Positions 1 through 11,539 of a DNA stretch of 64,000 nucleotides are shown in pieces. Within the stretch, counting starts at the first letter, position 1. Each line of letters opens with the position of its first letter. The notes under the pieces are model-generated. The model made no database searches, was not told the DNA's origin, and saw nothing but the letters and a program-made list of their open reading frames with translations. Origin of the DNA: Monodelphis domestica (taxonomy: Eukaryota; Chordata; Mammalia; Didelphimorphia; Didelphidae); the NCBI RefSeq assembly GCF_027887165.1, contig NC_077229.1, positions 348,894,416 to 348,958,415 of the forward strand. Reading direction: 5' to 3'. A program made the translations under genes and the position numbers.

Positions 1-139
1 CTTTTTACCCCCAAAGTGGCACTCAAGCCTAGAGTTTAGATTTTGTGGCTCTCATTCAGTACTCTGCATAGTATGCTATCAGGTTAGGCTACCCAGCAAA
101 AATCTTTCCTGAGCCAGGAAAAGATGAAAAGTTAGATCT

Positions 140-250
140 TGATATTGATGATGATGATGATGATGTTGATGAAGATGATGATGTCTATGATATTGATGAT
201 TTTGATGTTGATGATGATGTTGCTGTTGTTGATGATGTTGATGATGATTG
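140..250. repeat. Imperfect GAT/ATG trinucleotide repeat
   Basis: Runs of GATGAT with GTT and GAA variants. Read on the minus strand it gives a His/Gln-rich reading frame that is a by-product of the repeat. Confidence 0.9.
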
Positions 251-499
251 TTGAATTTGGAATTGGAGGTTTTCCTTCCATTTGAGCCTTTCTGATCTTC
301 CCCACTGTAATGATTAAAATTTTTCTTGGAGAGTGTCTCCAAACTCTTTTTCCCTTCCATTGTATTGGTCTTCTCCCTCCCTCCCCCCATGCACTTCTTT
401 ATGAAATATAAAATGACCCCATTTTATTTCTTTTCCCATTTCTCTTAGTATCTTCTTTTTTTACCCCCTAGTTTTTAAATATAAATATATATTTATATA

Positions 500-3400
500 T
501 TTTGACATTTGATCCTTTACAGTTTGTCACTGTTTCCTCTAAGTATACTTCTTCTACCTACCCTGATGATAATAACAATTTTTAAGAGTTATCAATATCA
601 TCTTTTCTTGTAGGAATACAAAACATTTGAACCTATTGAACCTGGTCCCTTAAAAAAGTGGCTATTTTGGTTGTTGTTTGTTTTTCCCTTTTTTAATTAC
701 CTTTTGGTGATTATCTTGAATTTGGGAATCTAATTTTCTGTTAAGTCGGGTCTTTTCTTTAGGAATGCTTGGAAGTCTTCTATTTCATTCAATGACCATA
801 CTTTCCCCTGAAAAAATATAGTCAGTTTTGCTGGGTAGGTGATTCTTGGTTGTAGACCCAGTTTCCTTGCTTTCCAGAATATCATATTCCATGCCTTCCA
901 GTTCTTCAGTGTGTTATACAAACTGTAGTTCCATGATATCTGAATGATTTCTTCTTAGCAGCTTATTTTATCTTTTTCTTGGTCTGTTAGTTCTTGAATT
1001 TGGCTATAATATTCCTGGGTGTTGTCAATTGGGGATTAAATGCAGGAGGTGATCTATGGATTCTTTCAGTCTCCACTTTTCCCTCGTCTTCAAGAATGTT
1101 AGGACAGTTTTCTTAGATAATTTCCTATAGAATGATGTCCAGGTTTTTTCTTTTGTCATGATTTTCTGGTGGTCCAATATTCTTAAATTGTCTCTTCTGT
1201 ATATTTTTCATGTCTTTAGTTTTATCAATGAAGTGTTTCATATTTTCCCCAATTTTTTCATTCTTTTGATTTTTGTCTTATAGACTCTTGCTGCCTTATG
1301 AAGTCATTGACTTCTAGTTGTTGGATTCTAATTTATAAAGACTGAATTTCATCCCTGGCTTTTTGGTCATTCTTCTCCTTCTGGTCTATTTTTCTTTGTA
1401 GGTCATCTTTCATTTTCTTTACATCATTTTCAAGCTGATCAATTCTGGCTTTCAAGACACTATTTTCTTGTTTTAGTTCATGTGCCTCTGTTTCCAGATG
1501 ACTTATTTTGCTTTTTAAATTCTTTTCCCAATTGCCTTCAGCCTCTCTTATTTTTTGAATTGTGTTTTGAGTTCTTCCAAAGCCTCAGTCCAATTCACTG
1601 GAGTTTCTGCATTTTTGCTTGGTGTTCCTTGGATCACCTCTGTTCTGTTTGTTCATTACCTGGATAGAAGCTGCCAATTGTAATTTCTTTTTTTCTTTTT
1701 CTGTTGTTTACTCATATTTTTTCCTTCTTCCCCCCCTGTCATTGGCTATAATCTTGATCCTCTGATTATTTGCTGGATTTGTGGGTTTCAGCTATTCTGT
1801 CTTTAAGGGATTGCTCCTCTGCTCTGCTGGTTGACTAGATTAGGCTGATGGAGTATTAATGAGTCCTGAGGTCAGATCTTCCCCAGCTGGTAACTGAAGG
1901 TGTAGATGAAGGGGTGGAGACTGAAGGGAGCTGTGCTTTCCTCACTGTTATCAAGGTATTCTGTGTAAATCTTGAAATCTCTCAGACTTGTGAATGTTAA
2001 AAATTTCCCCATCAGGGAATTCTTAATTGGAACAAATTCCCTACTGAGAAACATTCCCCATTTTGATGTGAGAACTTGCCAGGATCAGAAATGGGAGGAC
2101 CTCTACTCCAACTGTACTTAAGACTGCTTTAGGGGAAAAAAACTCCTTGCTAAACAAAGAAAGTACTTGGATCCATGCTTATGGTGGGGCAAGGAGTTCT
2201 TTGAGCCAGGCCTGTTTTTAGAATTGATACAATGAGATGCTAGGTACCTAAAAGGGTCGGGCAAGTTTTCTCTTAATGAGATTAGTTGACTCAGCTGTGT
2301 TTTCACTGGTTCAGACTTACTAATGAAATTAGTCGACACAGCAGCATTTTTTCTGACCTACTAAAGAGATTGATCTGCTCAGCTGTGAATTCAAAATGGG
2401 CTGTCTTTTGGAAAGCGTCTACAGTGATTGGTAGATGTAGGGACTTAGGGGAGGTGACATGGGAGAAAAACCCCTATATAAGAAAAAGCAGAATCTCTTG
2501 AGGGGATATCCTTTTGGAGAAATCCTTTTGGAGGATCTCTGATGAGGATCACTTGGGAAGAATCTCTTAAGAGAGGCTCTGGAGAAGGGAAGCTCTTGGA
2601 GGACAATCTCTAAAGAGGTCTCACTGGAGCTCCTCTAAGGGGACTCTGTCCCTCTGGAGGCTCTGGAGAGAGGCCCTTTGGAACAGTCTCTGGCTGGAAG
2701 GCTCTCTGGTGAAGTCAGCTGAGATGGAGCTGGCCTGGTGTCACTAGAATCCTTGTTTAGGCAGACCTTGTGGTGAGTGTTAAAAGACTGACTGACTGAT
2801 TCTCTCTCTTAAGACTCAGGTCTAGGCCATATTGGCTTGAGGCCCTTCATAATTATTCCTTTCCTACTCTTTCTCTCTTTCTCTAATTCCTCATTATATT
2901 ATTAATTAAAAATCTCTGTAAAAACCCAGTTGACTTGGGTATTTGAATAATTGGGAATATTTCCCTGGCAACCACTTTATATTTGATTTAAAAACCAAGA
3001 CACTGTAGTGAAACATATTTCTTTGGTCAAATTTACTTACCCTCTCTTATATCTATCACAATTTATATCTTCCACTATTTTAATCACTACAGTTTAAGAC
3101 ATCGACCATTTTAACTCTAACATCTGTCACAGATGCAGCCTTGCCCTGGGATCCCAGTCAGCAGGATTCTTACTGAGGCTCTCAGGTCAGTTGGTGGGGG
3201 AAGAGTGTTGGAGATTGAGCTTCCCCTGCCCTCTGAAGGCATCTTATCTGTGCTATTGATAGACTAGATTAAGCTGGGGTAGAGCTGATCTGTGGAGCTG
3301 GATGTGCCCTGAGGCCCAAACCTCAAGAAGTGGAGATCCTAGATGGAGAATAGTGGTTGTGACTAGGCTGCCCTCCCCTCCTTGTCTCTCTTCTATCTGC

Positions 3401-3750
3401 CTCCCTGCCATCTATGGTTAGAGCCCTGAGCCTGGCACAGCTGTGGCAGCAAGGCACTCACTCTGGGCTGGAACCCTTGTCCAGAGATTCCAGCAACTGC
3501 TGGATACTTAGCACAGTAGGTGGGGGAAGGGTCCTGGGACCTCCCTTCTTCCTTTTCCTTAAAACCAATAATTCAAACTTCTTTGCATACCTTTTAAGTT
3601 GAATTGAGCAGAAGGATCCCCCAACTCTGTCCTGTTGTTAGATTTTATTTTCTGTCCCCTTGAAACACTTTGTTTTTGATCGTTATGAAAGAGTTTTCAC
3701 AGAGGTCTGGAGTTTTGCTGCTTCTAAGCAACCATTTTGACTTTGCCTCC
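500..3750 (-). mobile_element. Old L1 5' fragment, antisense, split by an LTR
   Basis: The minus strand shows L1 ORF1 C-terminal sequence at 730-921 (KAWNMIF, LQPRITYPAKLTIFFQGKVW), an ORF1 start region near 1711 (MSKQQKKKK), and a 5'UTR whose start GGAGGCAAAGTCAAAATGG lies at 3750. It lacks ORF2. An LTR-like block (about 1989-3131) interrupts the 5'UTR. It is more decayed than the L1 at 17961. The lower boundary is approximate. Confidence 0.8.
1989..3131 (+). mobile_element. Probable solo LTR of an endogenous retrovirus
   Basis: The block begins TGTGAATGTT and ends CTGTCACA, with short inverted ends. It has a TATA box inside CCCCTATATAAG (about 2470-2481) and a U5-like 3' part, and it interrupts an L1 5'UTR. 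No internal retroviral genes are seen, so it looks like a solo LTR. Clean target duplications were not found, so the ends are approximate. It is younger than the L1 it sits in. Confidence 0.55.
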
Positions 3751-4478
3751 TTCTTACTTTTCATATTTTAGTTGAAGCTCAGTGAATTTCTGCTTCATCC
3801 CCTTACCTTTACTCTGTGTATGTCTGCCTGTGTATGTCAAATGTGTTTCTTATAAACAACGTATCATAAGATTCAAGTTTTTAATCCACTTTGATACCTT
3901 CTATTGTAAGTTTTCTTTTGGTTTTGCTTCATAGTTTATTGATATCTCTTTAAGTCATTAGCTTCTATTTTCCCAATTCTAATTTTTAAAGAATGATTTT
4001 CTTTCATGACATTTTCATCCTCCTTTTCCATTTGGTCCATTCTACTTTTCATGGAACTCTTCTCTACATTGCATTCCCCCTTCCCCATATTTCCAATTGG
4101 TCAACTCTACTTTAAAATAAATTCTTTTCTTCAATGGATTTTTGTGCTTATTTTGCCACTTGACCAATTTTATTTTTTTAGCTCTTATTTTCTTTTTACA
4201 TTACTTTCACTTATTTCCTCATTTTTCTTCCACTTCTCTCATTTGATTTTTCAATTCCTTTTTGAGCACCTAAGGCCAATTCCCATTATTATTTCAAGTT
4301 TTGTATGTGGCTGCTTTGGTATTCCTTTCCTTGCCTAATTCTGTGCCTTGCTCTTCTTTTTCTCCTTAAACATTTTCTATGGTTAGATTTTTTTTTTTAC
4401 TTTTACTACTATCTCTAAGTTGGGCTCTATTCTCAGGATAGAGAGGGCATTCTCTTAAACTTCAGTTTTTTTTATATC

Positions 4479-4866
4479 CGCAATGAAGAAGCTTTTAGAG
4501 ATGGAGTGTTGGGCCTGGGCCCCAACCCCACCCTCACCCCATCCTCCAGACTGAGTGTTGTGTTCCCCTCCCAAGAAAGTGTGTATCATGCCCCTCCTCC
4601 CTACTGAGTGCTGGGTGAACCCTATTGCCTCCCTTATCCCACAGGGGAGGAAGAAAGAGCTCCCTTTGGACTGCTGGGCAGAGGGGTGGGTGATGTAAAA
4701 AAATGTCATCAGGCATGGTGGAGAAGGGGAAGGGGGCAGCTCTGCCTGAGTCCCTCTGCTTTTCTAGTAATGAATTCAGGGAGGGGAGGGGAAGGCAGCC
4801 ATGTGCTCACAGAGAGTGCTTTTACATGCCATATTTAGCACCCATGCCATAGGTTTGCCATCATTG
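4479..4866 (-). mobile_element. hAT-type miniature DNA transposon, copy 1
   Basis: The minus strand begins CAATGATGGCAAACCTATGG and ends CTTCTTCATTGCG, imperfect terminal inverted repeats. The body (CATTACTAGAAAAGCAGAGG, then AGCTCTGCC) matches the copy at 16400-16868. There is no coding capacity. It sits inside an L1 5'UTR fragment. Target duplications are not clear. Confidence 0.75.
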
Positions 4867-5244
4867 TCCTATACTGTTCCCCCTCAGCTTTAGTTCTGGT
4901 TTTCTGCAAGTTTCATTTCTTCTAAGGTGGTATCATGGCCTGTGGGGTGTTGCTCCAAAACCTGCTGATTTAATCTCCTCTAGGTATTGCTGATGGCTTG
5001 TAAGGCTCAGAGAACTGAGAACTACTTTTCCCTTGAGATAGAGTCCTCACCACAGACTTGAACTGGCTATATGACTTTGGGGCCTTACTTAAGCCTTGTG
5101 CCAGGCCTTTGGATTTCAAGAAATGGGTGTAGGCATCCCAAGCTCTTGAAGTTGGCTTGTGCTTAGGTATAGGACCTGGTGCAATAGGTGGGTGGTGGAT
5201 TATCTGCACTCCTCTGTGTATAGTTTTACTTCTAATTCCCTTTT

Positions 5245-5450
5245 TTTTTTTAAATAAAACCCTTACCTTCTGTCTTGGAGTCAATACTGTGTATTGGCTC
5301 CAAGGCAGAAGAGTGGTAAGGGCAAGGCAATAGGGGTCAAGTGACTTGCCCAGGGTCACACAGCTAGGAAGTGGCTGAGGCCAGATGTGAACCTAGGACC
5401 TCCCGTCTCTAGGCCTGGCTCTCAATCCACTGAGCCACCCAGCTGCCCCC
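5245..5450 (-). mobile_element. tRNA-derived marsupial SINE with target duplications
   Basis: The minus strand begins GGGGGCAGCTGGGTGGCTCA, has a B-box-like GGTTCACATC, and ends in AAGGTAAGGGTTTTATTTAAA plus an A run. It is flanked by CTAATTCCCTTTT at 5232-5244 and 5451-5463, a perfect 13-bp duplication. It was inserted into the L1 fragment. Confidence 0.92.
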
Positions 5451-5640
5451 CTAATTCCCTTTTATCCCCAGAAATAGACCCTTTCTGTCTTCCTTTCAAG
5501 TTGTTTTCCTCAGGCGACTCACCTTACTCTGTTCATTCTGTTTCTAAAAATTTAAAAGCACTGTTCTAAGGTTCGTTTCAGATTCTCAGGGCAGTTCCAG
5601 ATTTTGCTTCTGCTATGCCACCTTCTTGGCTCTGCCTCCC

Positions 5641-6231
<591 letters not shown>

Positions 6232-6246
6232 CTACTAAACCAGCAA

Positions 6247-6288
6247 AAGTCATGCGATTTAGAACTGAAGTCATGCGATTTAGAACTG
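6247..6288. repeat. Perfect 21-bp tandem duplication
   Basis: AAGTCATGCGATTTAGAACTG occurs twice head to tail (6247-6267 and 6268-6288). It lies about 15 bp upstream, in the minus sense, of the KRAB exon acceptor, over its branch-point and pyrimidine region. Confidence 0.95.
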
Positions 6289-6289
6289 A

Positions 6290-7760
6290 GCCTTTAGAAA
6301 TTATCCAGTCAAGTCTTCGTCAACTAACTGGAAGAAACTGAAGCATAGGAGAGATTTACTCAAAATTGCTAACCTTGTCAGAGCCAGCACTGGAAACCAG
6401 TCATTAAGAGCCCAATGGAATACTGAAAATTGAATATTGTGTCTGATGTGAGAATCATGTTGGAAGAGTAAAACCTATAAATATGTCTTACTATGAAATG
6501 CTTTCCCTATGAAATTAGGGAGATCCTATGTACCTCACTTTCTCTCTGAGAAAGGTAGGAAATACTGTGAAGAAGAAAGTGATCTGAAAGTCCTTCTCAT
6601 CACGTGTCAGAATTGATCTTGGTGAGAACATTTTTTGAAGTTTGTGAAAAGCGGAAAAATATTACCAGAGGTTAATGAGAAGAAAACAAAGAAAAAAGGA
6701 ATTTTCTATCTAATTTCCTGAAAGGCTGAAAATAGTCTTATCTAGATGAAAGCATGAAGAGGATTCTATAATGTTATATGGGATATTCTACCTGGGCATC
6801 CATCTAAAAGGCTGGTCACCCTGAGAGCTCCTGCCTTACCCTCCTTCCCTTCTCCCCTAATTTCCTTCTATACTCTAAGAATCTAGTGACACTGGGTTTC
6901 TTATTTTTCCTCACATGAGACTCTCCATCTCCTAACTTTGTTCTTTTAAAGGGTTAAACCTCTAAATTTTATTATGGATATCATTTTAACTTATGAATTA
7001 ATTGGATATTATTTGAATTACCTAATTTGATACTAATCTCAAAAGATAAAAGTGATGCTCTTAGTTGCTCGAAAACATATGATCAGTAGTTCAAACTTAT
7101 TAGCAATATTTTCAAAGTTAAAACTATAGGTCAAGTCTTACTATAATTTATAAGGATGAAAACCAATCTTGGTATGTTTAACAATTTAAATCCTTTTAAA
7201 GGCTGGGGTTAACCCTATGATTCCTTTAAGATTAGGCCTAAGGATTTATGTCTTTTAATTCTTTCAAACATTGTATTCAATTAAATGTCAAGGATAAAAG
7301 CATCCCTCACAATACTAAACCAAAGAATTCTTTAAATAGTTATGACACTATATCATACAGTTTAAAATCTTTATATGGAAAGAAGTTAAAGAAGTTTCAA
7401 AGACTTTACCTTTCACCTTCCTTTTTACCTTTCATTTTTAAATTTTCAAAATTACAGACTTAAGTCTCTTCTCTAACAAGTATTATTTTCACATTACAAA
7501 TTCTACCATATGAACAAACATTTCAATCTCTTTTTGGACTGGACTCACATACATTTTTCTCTACCCTTTCCATTACCAGGTTGGGAAAGAATATGTTTAA
7601 AAGAAAAGTAAATATGAGCATGACGTAAGTATGGTCAAGCTTATAGAAAATGTGCAATTGATAAAGTAACTTAACAATACTTCCAAGGATAATTAACATA
7701 AAAAATTTTCCTTAAATTACATCAAAAGAAAAAATTTAACATAGTACTAGCCCCAAAAAG
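6290..7760. other. AT-rich stretch, no gene recognised
   Basis: 6300-6420 has weak MIR-like wording. 6950-7760 is strongly AT-rich and holds only short spurious reading frames. I see no exon with a protein-family match. Confidence 0.5.
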
Positions 7761-8558
7761 ATGACTGGAAATTCATTGGGGGAACGTGTTGGCATTTCTT
7801 CAGTGCCCAAGATCAGAACTCCTTGTGGCATGTGGGCTTGGGCATGCACCCCCTATTGTCCTCTGACCAAGCTTAAGTTGGCTGCTTCTCCCCTGGCATA
7901 TTCAAACCTGAACAACCCCTTTGTGGAAAGGCCAGAAAAGCGCTGCCCCTACCCCCAATCCTGTGACAGCACTCCCATCCCCCAGCTGCCTCCTGGCTCT
8001 AGTGATTGAGGCCCATTTTCTCTTCTGGGGGAGGGGGGAAAGCCCCCGCCATGGCTCCTTGTCCAGACAGTGCTGTCACGGCCTGACACGGGCACTTCCT
8101 TGTTTGTCCCTTTTCTGTGGTCCTTTAGCGTGATGGACAGTCACAGAGATACACATACATGAGACCTAGAGACTCCATCATACACAGATATCACCCTCCC
8201 CCCACCACACACATCTACACCTGAGCACACTGCCCCTGCCCCGCCTTCCTTGTTGCACAGGCGCACAAGTTTCTCTTTCCGGTCCACTCTCTCTCCCAGG
8301 CTCAGTTACCCAGAACTGGTCCACCTGCATCTTCCCTCTCCCCAGGAATTAGGGAGCAGAAATTCTCCTCTGCGAAAGCAGGGAACCCTGGCTGCCACTG
8401 CGCATTGACTCCCTCACCTCTTCCTCTCAAAGAGCAAAGGCCCAAGAATTACAAGTGTGAGCATTCTAAATGCTAAAATTGCCCTCATGAGATTCCCAGC
8501 ATGACTTAGGATGGCCACTGGGCGAAGGTTACTAGACTTGGGTGATGTCAGGACCCAG

Positions 8559-8577
8559 GCATTCTGGGAAATGGAGT
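8559..8577 (-). promoter_or_regulatory. ZNF143/THAP11 (SBS)-like site
   Basis: The minus strand reads ACTCCATTTCCCAGAATGC, two mismatches from the SBS consensus as I recall it (ACTACAATTCCCAGAATGC). Such sites sit in many bidirectional and zinc-finger-gene promoters, and also in some LTRs. A weaker relative is at 9852-9870 (TCCATTTCCCAGAATC). Confidence 0.45.
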
Positions 8578-8655
8578 CTTCCACAAGGAAGGATCAGGCT
8601 TCCATGAAGTCATGACAGACATTCTGGGTTTGGAGTGCACCTTCTCCAATCGGTT

Positions 8656-8672
8656 GGGGGGGGGGGGGGGGG
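8656..8672 (+). repeat. Homopolymer of 17 G
   Basis: An uninterrupted G17 run. It can form a G-quadruplex and is prone to length error in sequencing. Confidence 0.95.
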
Positions 8673-8699
8673 TTGCACCTTTCTCCCCCACACCCACAT

Positions 8700-9090
8700 T
8701 TTCCTTTCCGACCCTACCCTGCTACTTTAGCCTCCGGAGGTGAGCTAGGATCCCCTTTTCTGACAAATAAGGAAATTAAGGCAGAGGGCAGTTGCTGACT
8801 GTCCAGGGTTCAGGTCCATGTGAAGAAAAGTAGGGATTGTACTGTGTCTAATAAACAGATATCCTGGAAAAACTGCAAGACGTTCTGCGCAAGGCCACAG
8901 CTATTGAGGCAGGTGTCCTGCTTATCTTCCCTTTAAGCTGCTCTCTGCCTACTATATGTATGCACTCCCAGTCCTGCCCGGGTTTCCTTGGGTAACCGCC
9001 CTAGCACTAGCAATAAACCTCTCCCTGGTGTCTTTTCATTGTCTCTGCGTGTTCATTTGCAGGGTACTTCCACTCTGACCCTAACACATG
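8700..9090 (+). mobile_element. LTR-like 3' end with AATAAA
   Basis: Contains ACTATATGTATGC, then AATAAACCTCTCCCTGG (AATAAA at 9012-9017), a GTCTCTGCGTG stretch and an end at ...CCTAACACA followed by TGGTCCCCC. This is the usual order of an LTR R-U5 end and a primer-binding-site-like start. The 5' limit is not seen. A fossil LTR is the best reading, but not a firm one. Confidence 0.4.
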
Positions 9091-9815
9091 GTCCCCCTCC
9101 CACAGGTTCCCCTAATGCAGGAACCTTTCTGAACATCTTGCTGCTCCTTCTACTTTGGGGGGTATCCCAGGGCTCCCCAAAGGAGGGACCATTCTGGCGC
9201 TGCCATCCAGGGTCTAGAACTTCCAAGATCTGAGCTTAAATTTTGGCCTCAGACACTTCTCAGGTGGGGAAGCCTGGCCAAGTCCCTTCCCCACAATTGA
9301 ACCTCAATTTCCTCTGTAGTAAAATCCAGAGAATAAGAACCTGACCCAGTGGGGCTGTGGGGAAATATTCCAGAGTGTATTTGGGGGAAAAGTGTGGCTC
9401 CTAGGGTCTCCTTCAGCACCACCCCCAGCCCAGAATGACAAAAGATAATTCAGAGGACTGGGGGAAGGTCCAGGAACTCACTTCCTGCCCTTTATCAAAC
9501 TAGAGAAGGCTAGGAGCAGGCACTGACCCCATGCTAAGACTTCTAGTCTTTGGTCCTATCCAGACTGAGCTGGGAAGGGAAACTTGTCCCCTTGGGAGAC
9601 CCAAAGAGAATCCCAGAGCAGAAGGTCCTCTCTCAAGTTGCCTGGCCCTGCCCTTAGCCAGGAGGGTCCAGCTGGGAAATAAGTAACTAAACAAGAAGAG
9701 GACTTATTGCCACCTCTAACTCCTTCTCTTGGACCTCAGTGTCCTCCCCCATCCTCCCACAGGAGGCAGAAGAGGCTTGGGATCCTGGATGTCCTCTGAG
9801 GAGTAGCTAGATAGC
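9091..9815. other. GC-moderate unassigned stretch
   Basis: Possibly internal sequence after the LTR-like end at 9090, but no retroviral protein is recognisable. A SINE-like phrase (TTTTGGCCTCAGACACTT) occurs near 9240. No host exon was identified. Confidence 0.4.
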
Positions 9816-10050
9816 TTAATAGTGTGTAATTAGAATTTTGTAGCCTAGGCCTCCATTTCCCAGAATCATACTTTCATATTCACGTTAGGTCTTTATGTTT
9901 TTGGAGATAAAGTTTATATAACCCTGCCCTCTTTGGCTCTCTTTTTCTGCTACAGGGGAAAAAAACTTCTCTTTACTCAATTTTACTTTTGTCTTTTTTA
10001 TTTCCTCTATTTCAAGTGATTATTAATACATCTTATAAAAATATAATACT
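9815..10050 (+). mobile_element. LTR-like fossil, copy A
   Basis: Has CCATTTCCCAGAATC, a TATA-like TTTATATAACC, a pyrimidine-rich stretch and an end ATTATTAATACATCTTATAA. The block at about 41170-41430 shows the same order and a near-identical ending, which suggests one LTR family. There is no internal region. Confidence 0.45.
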
Positions 10051-10195
10051 TAGAGCATTGGATATTAATTTTAATCTGGAGATGAGAGTTCCTGGGTTCA
10101 AATCTGTCCTTATAGTTGATTACTCCCTTATCACTCATCTGCCTTGGAACCTGTATTTAGTACTAATTTTAAGATAGAAAGCAAGGATTTTTTTA
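10051..10195 (+). mobile_element. tRNA-derived SINE, decayed
   Basis: TAGAGCATTGGATATTA, then CCTGGGTTCAAATCTGTCCT and CTGCCTTGGAACC: an older copy of the SINE type at 5245-5450, in the plus direction. Confidence 0.65.
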
Positions 10196-10419
10196 AAAAA
10201 GAAAGAAAATTCCCTGAATTGAGAAATGGAAGAGGAAATGAAATATCTGTTTTTGTAGATCATCCAGGAAGCCAAGTTCATTGAACTTAAGAAAGTACAT
10301 ACATATTATGAAGGAGTACTGTATTGAGATTGAAAGGTCAAAGAGACAATTTACGAGAGGTTTGGAATAGCCTTGGATCTTGGAGAAGAGGCTAACAAAG
10401 TTTTCTGGGTGGGGTATTA

Positions 10420-10965
10420 ACATAGTCTTGACTATGCTTTAGGAAATCACTGGTTGATGATGGAGAAAGGATTGGAGAAGGGAGAGACTTGAGGAATACA
10501 GAATCTGAAGTTGGATATTGGAATTATCCAGGTGTGAGGTGACATGGACTTGTATCAGGATAGTGTTAGTGAAATAGGAGAGAAGGAATTCCATTCAAAA
10601 AATATTGCAAAAGTGAAATCAACAATCCTTGCCAATAGATTGGATATGGGAGGTGGTAAGAGATTGTGAAGAGTAGAGGATAAATCCTAGTTTGAGCGTT
10701 TGAGGGACTGGGATGATGATACCTCCACAGTAAAAGAGATGGGGGAAAAGGGGAGAGTTTTGGTGGAAAGGTAATGAGTTCTGTTTTGCACATGCTTACT
10801 TTAAGATGACTACTACAAATCTAGTTTGGAATGTCTAAAGAGGAGTTGGAAATATGAGATTGGAGGTCAGCAGAGTGGCTGAGGCAAGAGAAGATTTGAG
10901 AATGATCAGCATACAGACCAATCGTGAGAAGTGTGGCAAATCCCAAATCCCATAGCTCCACAGGT
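10420..10965 (+). mobile_element. Ancient L2/CR1-like LINE remnant
   Basis: Phrases such as GGAGAGACTTGAGGAATACAG, GTGAAATCAACAATCCTTGC and AGATTGGATATGGGAGG recur as a family in this window (15490-15960, 40450-40900, 50740-51280, 61700-61850). The LINE clade is inferred, not proven. Confidence 0.6.
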
Positions 10966-10969
10966 AGGT

Positions 10970-11110
10970 GCTATAGTGGATAGTGTTGAACATGGATTCA
11001 GGAAGACTCCTATGAATTCAGGAAGATGTCCTAAATTCAAATCTAGCCTCAGACACCTACCAGCTAAGTGACCTGGGAAAGTCATTTCACCCTGCTTGCC
11101 ATCTCTCCAA
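10970..11110 (+). mobile_element. MAR1-like SINE, partial
   Basis: AGGTGCTATAGTGGATAGTG, CAAATCTAGCCTCAGACACC and AGCTAAGTGACCTGGGAAAG form a tRNA-like SINE head, with a short internal repeat of ATTCAGGAAGA. The 3' body is missing. Confidence 0.7.
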
Positions 11111-11539
11111 AGAGGGTGTTGGAGAAAGTAATTCTTTTGTTCTGTATATTTTACTCATTCTATCCTGAAATTAGCTCATGTTCAAGACTAGGTCACAATC
11201 CTCCCCACCCTCCCACCCTCCCACCCCCAGCAAGGGGGCTGGACAAGAAGGAGGTGAGAATATTGCATCAAGATTACTATAAGGATTATTTTCTTGCACT
11301 GAGGCTTTGTATATTTGTTAGGATATTTACCATTGCAGATTTTTAATAAATCAATCTGCCACCCTTTCTGGATGGAAAATTAAAACTGCTATTTTATCAT
11401 AACTCCTCTCTCCAATCCAATTTATTGATTTTGGGAGACTTTCGAGCTACATCTAAAAATCGTTCTACACATATGTATTAGCATGAAAAAACATATGTCC
11501 ATATTATTCACTTTTGTAAGAGATTTTTTTCTGAACCAG

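Larger units (their letters stand above)
3751..5640 (-). mobile_element. Second old L1 5' fragment, antisense
   Basis: Its 5' end on the minus strand is GGAGGCAGAGCCAAGAAGGT (near 5639), the standard L1 start. ORF1 coil-like sequence lies around 3980-4260. It is interrupted by a hAT miniature element (4479-4866) and a SINE (5245-5450). The part CTTAAACTTCAG near 4455 matches the L1 at 11540-12645, so the two are one subfamily. Confidence 0.75.
7761..8700. promoter_or_regulatory. GC-richer stretch, possible promoter or LTR U3
   Basis: Base composition shifts sharply from the AT-rich flank. It contains an ETS-like TTTCCGG (about 8276-8282), a ZNF143/THAP11-like site at 8559-8577 and a 17-G run. 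It lies about 1.5-2.4 kb upstream, in the minus sense, of the KRAB exon, so it could hold a KRAB-gene promoter. Equally it may belong to the LTR-like unit that follows. Weak evidence either way. Confidence 0.3.

Noticed and set aside
79-390. Minus-strand His/Gln-rich open frame
   Set aside because: It is the translation of the GAT/ATG trinucleotide repeat; there is no domain and no splice context.
5236-5452. tRNA gene
   Set aside because: The tRNA-like A and B boxes belong to a SINE with an A-tail and target duplications; the same applies to the other SINE heads here.
8988-9233. Open frame starting MGNRPSTSNK with a hydrophobic middle
   Set aside because: It crosses an LTR-like end and matches no family; the hydrophobic run is chance.
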